Below, piece after piece: positions 18,250 through 18,500 of a stretch of 18,500 nt of DNA. The notes beneath the pieces were generated by a model. It did not search any database. It had not been told where the DNA came from and saw only the letters and a list, made by a program, of their open reading frames with translations. Position numbers and translations under genes: made by a program. This stretch comes from an uncultured Clostridia bacterium (GTDB lineage: Bacteria; Bacillota_A; Clostridia; Christensenellales; Aristaeellaceae), in NCBI GenBank assembly GCA_946613955.1, contig CAMOGC010000012.1, positions 1 to 18,500 of the forward strand, read 5' to 3'. Within the stretch, counting starts at the first letter, position 1. Each line of letters begins with the position of its first letter.

Positions 18250-18415
18250 GGGTTCCCAGATGAATATCCCGTGAACATTTCAGGGTCGCGGCCGCGGAGG
18301 CGCGGCAAATCCTCCCCCTCCCGGGCCGGTGCGGCCAGACGCGTAAAACAGCCGCGATCCATTCCCCCGCCCCGGCCATCGGCCACGGCCCCATACGAAG
18401 TCCCCGCCAGGGCAC

Positions 18416-18441
18416 AAAAAAAGCGGCCCCACGCGGGACCG
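18416..18441 (-). terminator. Terminator after the tRNA-Glu gene
   Basis: On the minus strand CGGTCCC (18441-18435) pairs with GGGGCCG (18430-18424), one G-T pair, 4-base loop, followed by C and seven T (18422-18416). It lies 8 bases after the tRNA 3' end. The 160 bases between it and the foldase promoter show no gene. Confidence 0.88.
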
Positions 18442-18448
18442 TCCAGCG

Positions 18449-18500
18449 CAGCTCCGACGGGATTCGAACCCGTGTTTCCGCCTTGAGAGGGCGGCGTCCT
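18449..18500 (-). tRNA. tRNA-Glu (CTC anticodon), 3' part; 5' end outside the window
   Basis: On the minus strand the anticodon arm reads CCGCC-CTCTCAA-GGCGG with anticodon CTC at 18487-18485. It is followed by a 4-base variable loop, the T arm ACGGG-TTCGAAT-CCCGT, the acceptor 3' strand CGGAGCT (18456-18450) and discriminator G at 18449. CCA is not encoded. The D arm and 5' acceptor strand (expected AGCTCCG) lie beyond 18500. Confidence 0.88.

Overview
The window looks like chromosomal DNA from a GC-rich, low-complexity-tolerant member of the Firmicutes (Clostridia/Eubacteriales, probably a gut-type lineage). The grounds are strong GGAGG ribosome sites, sigma-A type promoters with 17-base spacing, a gyrB-gyrA pair with Gram-positive style proteins, Big2-type surface lipoproteins and a PrsA/SurA-like exported foldase. 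GC-rich third positions leave very long open frames on the antisense strand, and these are ignored here. No species can be named from the sequence alone.

Layout, left to right. (1) 1-375: a perfect AGAAGC/GCTTCT hexamer satellite sits just downstream of a leftward sigma-A promoter whose gene lies outside the window, followed by the leftward terminator of the next gene. (2) 376-2022 (-): a lipoprotein with three Big2 Ig-like domains. (3) 2236-3405 (+): a cation diffusion facilitator; the two genes diverge from facing promoters. (4) 3588-4565 (+): a D-2-hydroxyacid dehydrogenase behind a leader with alternative pairing, ending at a bidirectional terminator. (5) 9314-4683 (-): gyrB then gyrA, with a consensus extended -10 promoter that abuts the terminator of the upstream operon. 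(6) 12362-9693 (-): a three-gene operon encoding a zinc-ribbon/TPR protein, an SPFH-SHOCT protein and a four-helix membrane protein, which resembles a membrane-stress module. (7) 12597-15869 (+): one 1090-residue enzyme that fuses an acyl-adenylating domain, a carrier protein and a PLP-dependent alpha-oxoamine synthase. (8) 18172-15954 (-): an exported parvulin-type foldase and, two bases later, an Sfp-type phosphopantetheinyl transferase converging on the fusion enzyme. (9) 18500-18449 (-): the 3' part of a tRNA-Glu(CTC) with its terminator.

The most interesting unit is regions 6-8. The fusion enzyme has every part needed to activate a carboxylic (probably fatty) acid, load it on its own carrier domain and condense it with an amino acid to give an aminoketone, the chemistry that starts sphingoid bases, CAI-1-type signals and related lipids. 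The transferase that could activate its carrier domain lies 84 bases away. Its promoter is back-to-back with that of the SPFH/TPR membrane operon, with a dyad symmetry at the -35 of the latter. A self-contained aminoketone or aminolipid pathway linked to envelope function is an inference, not something the sequence proves.
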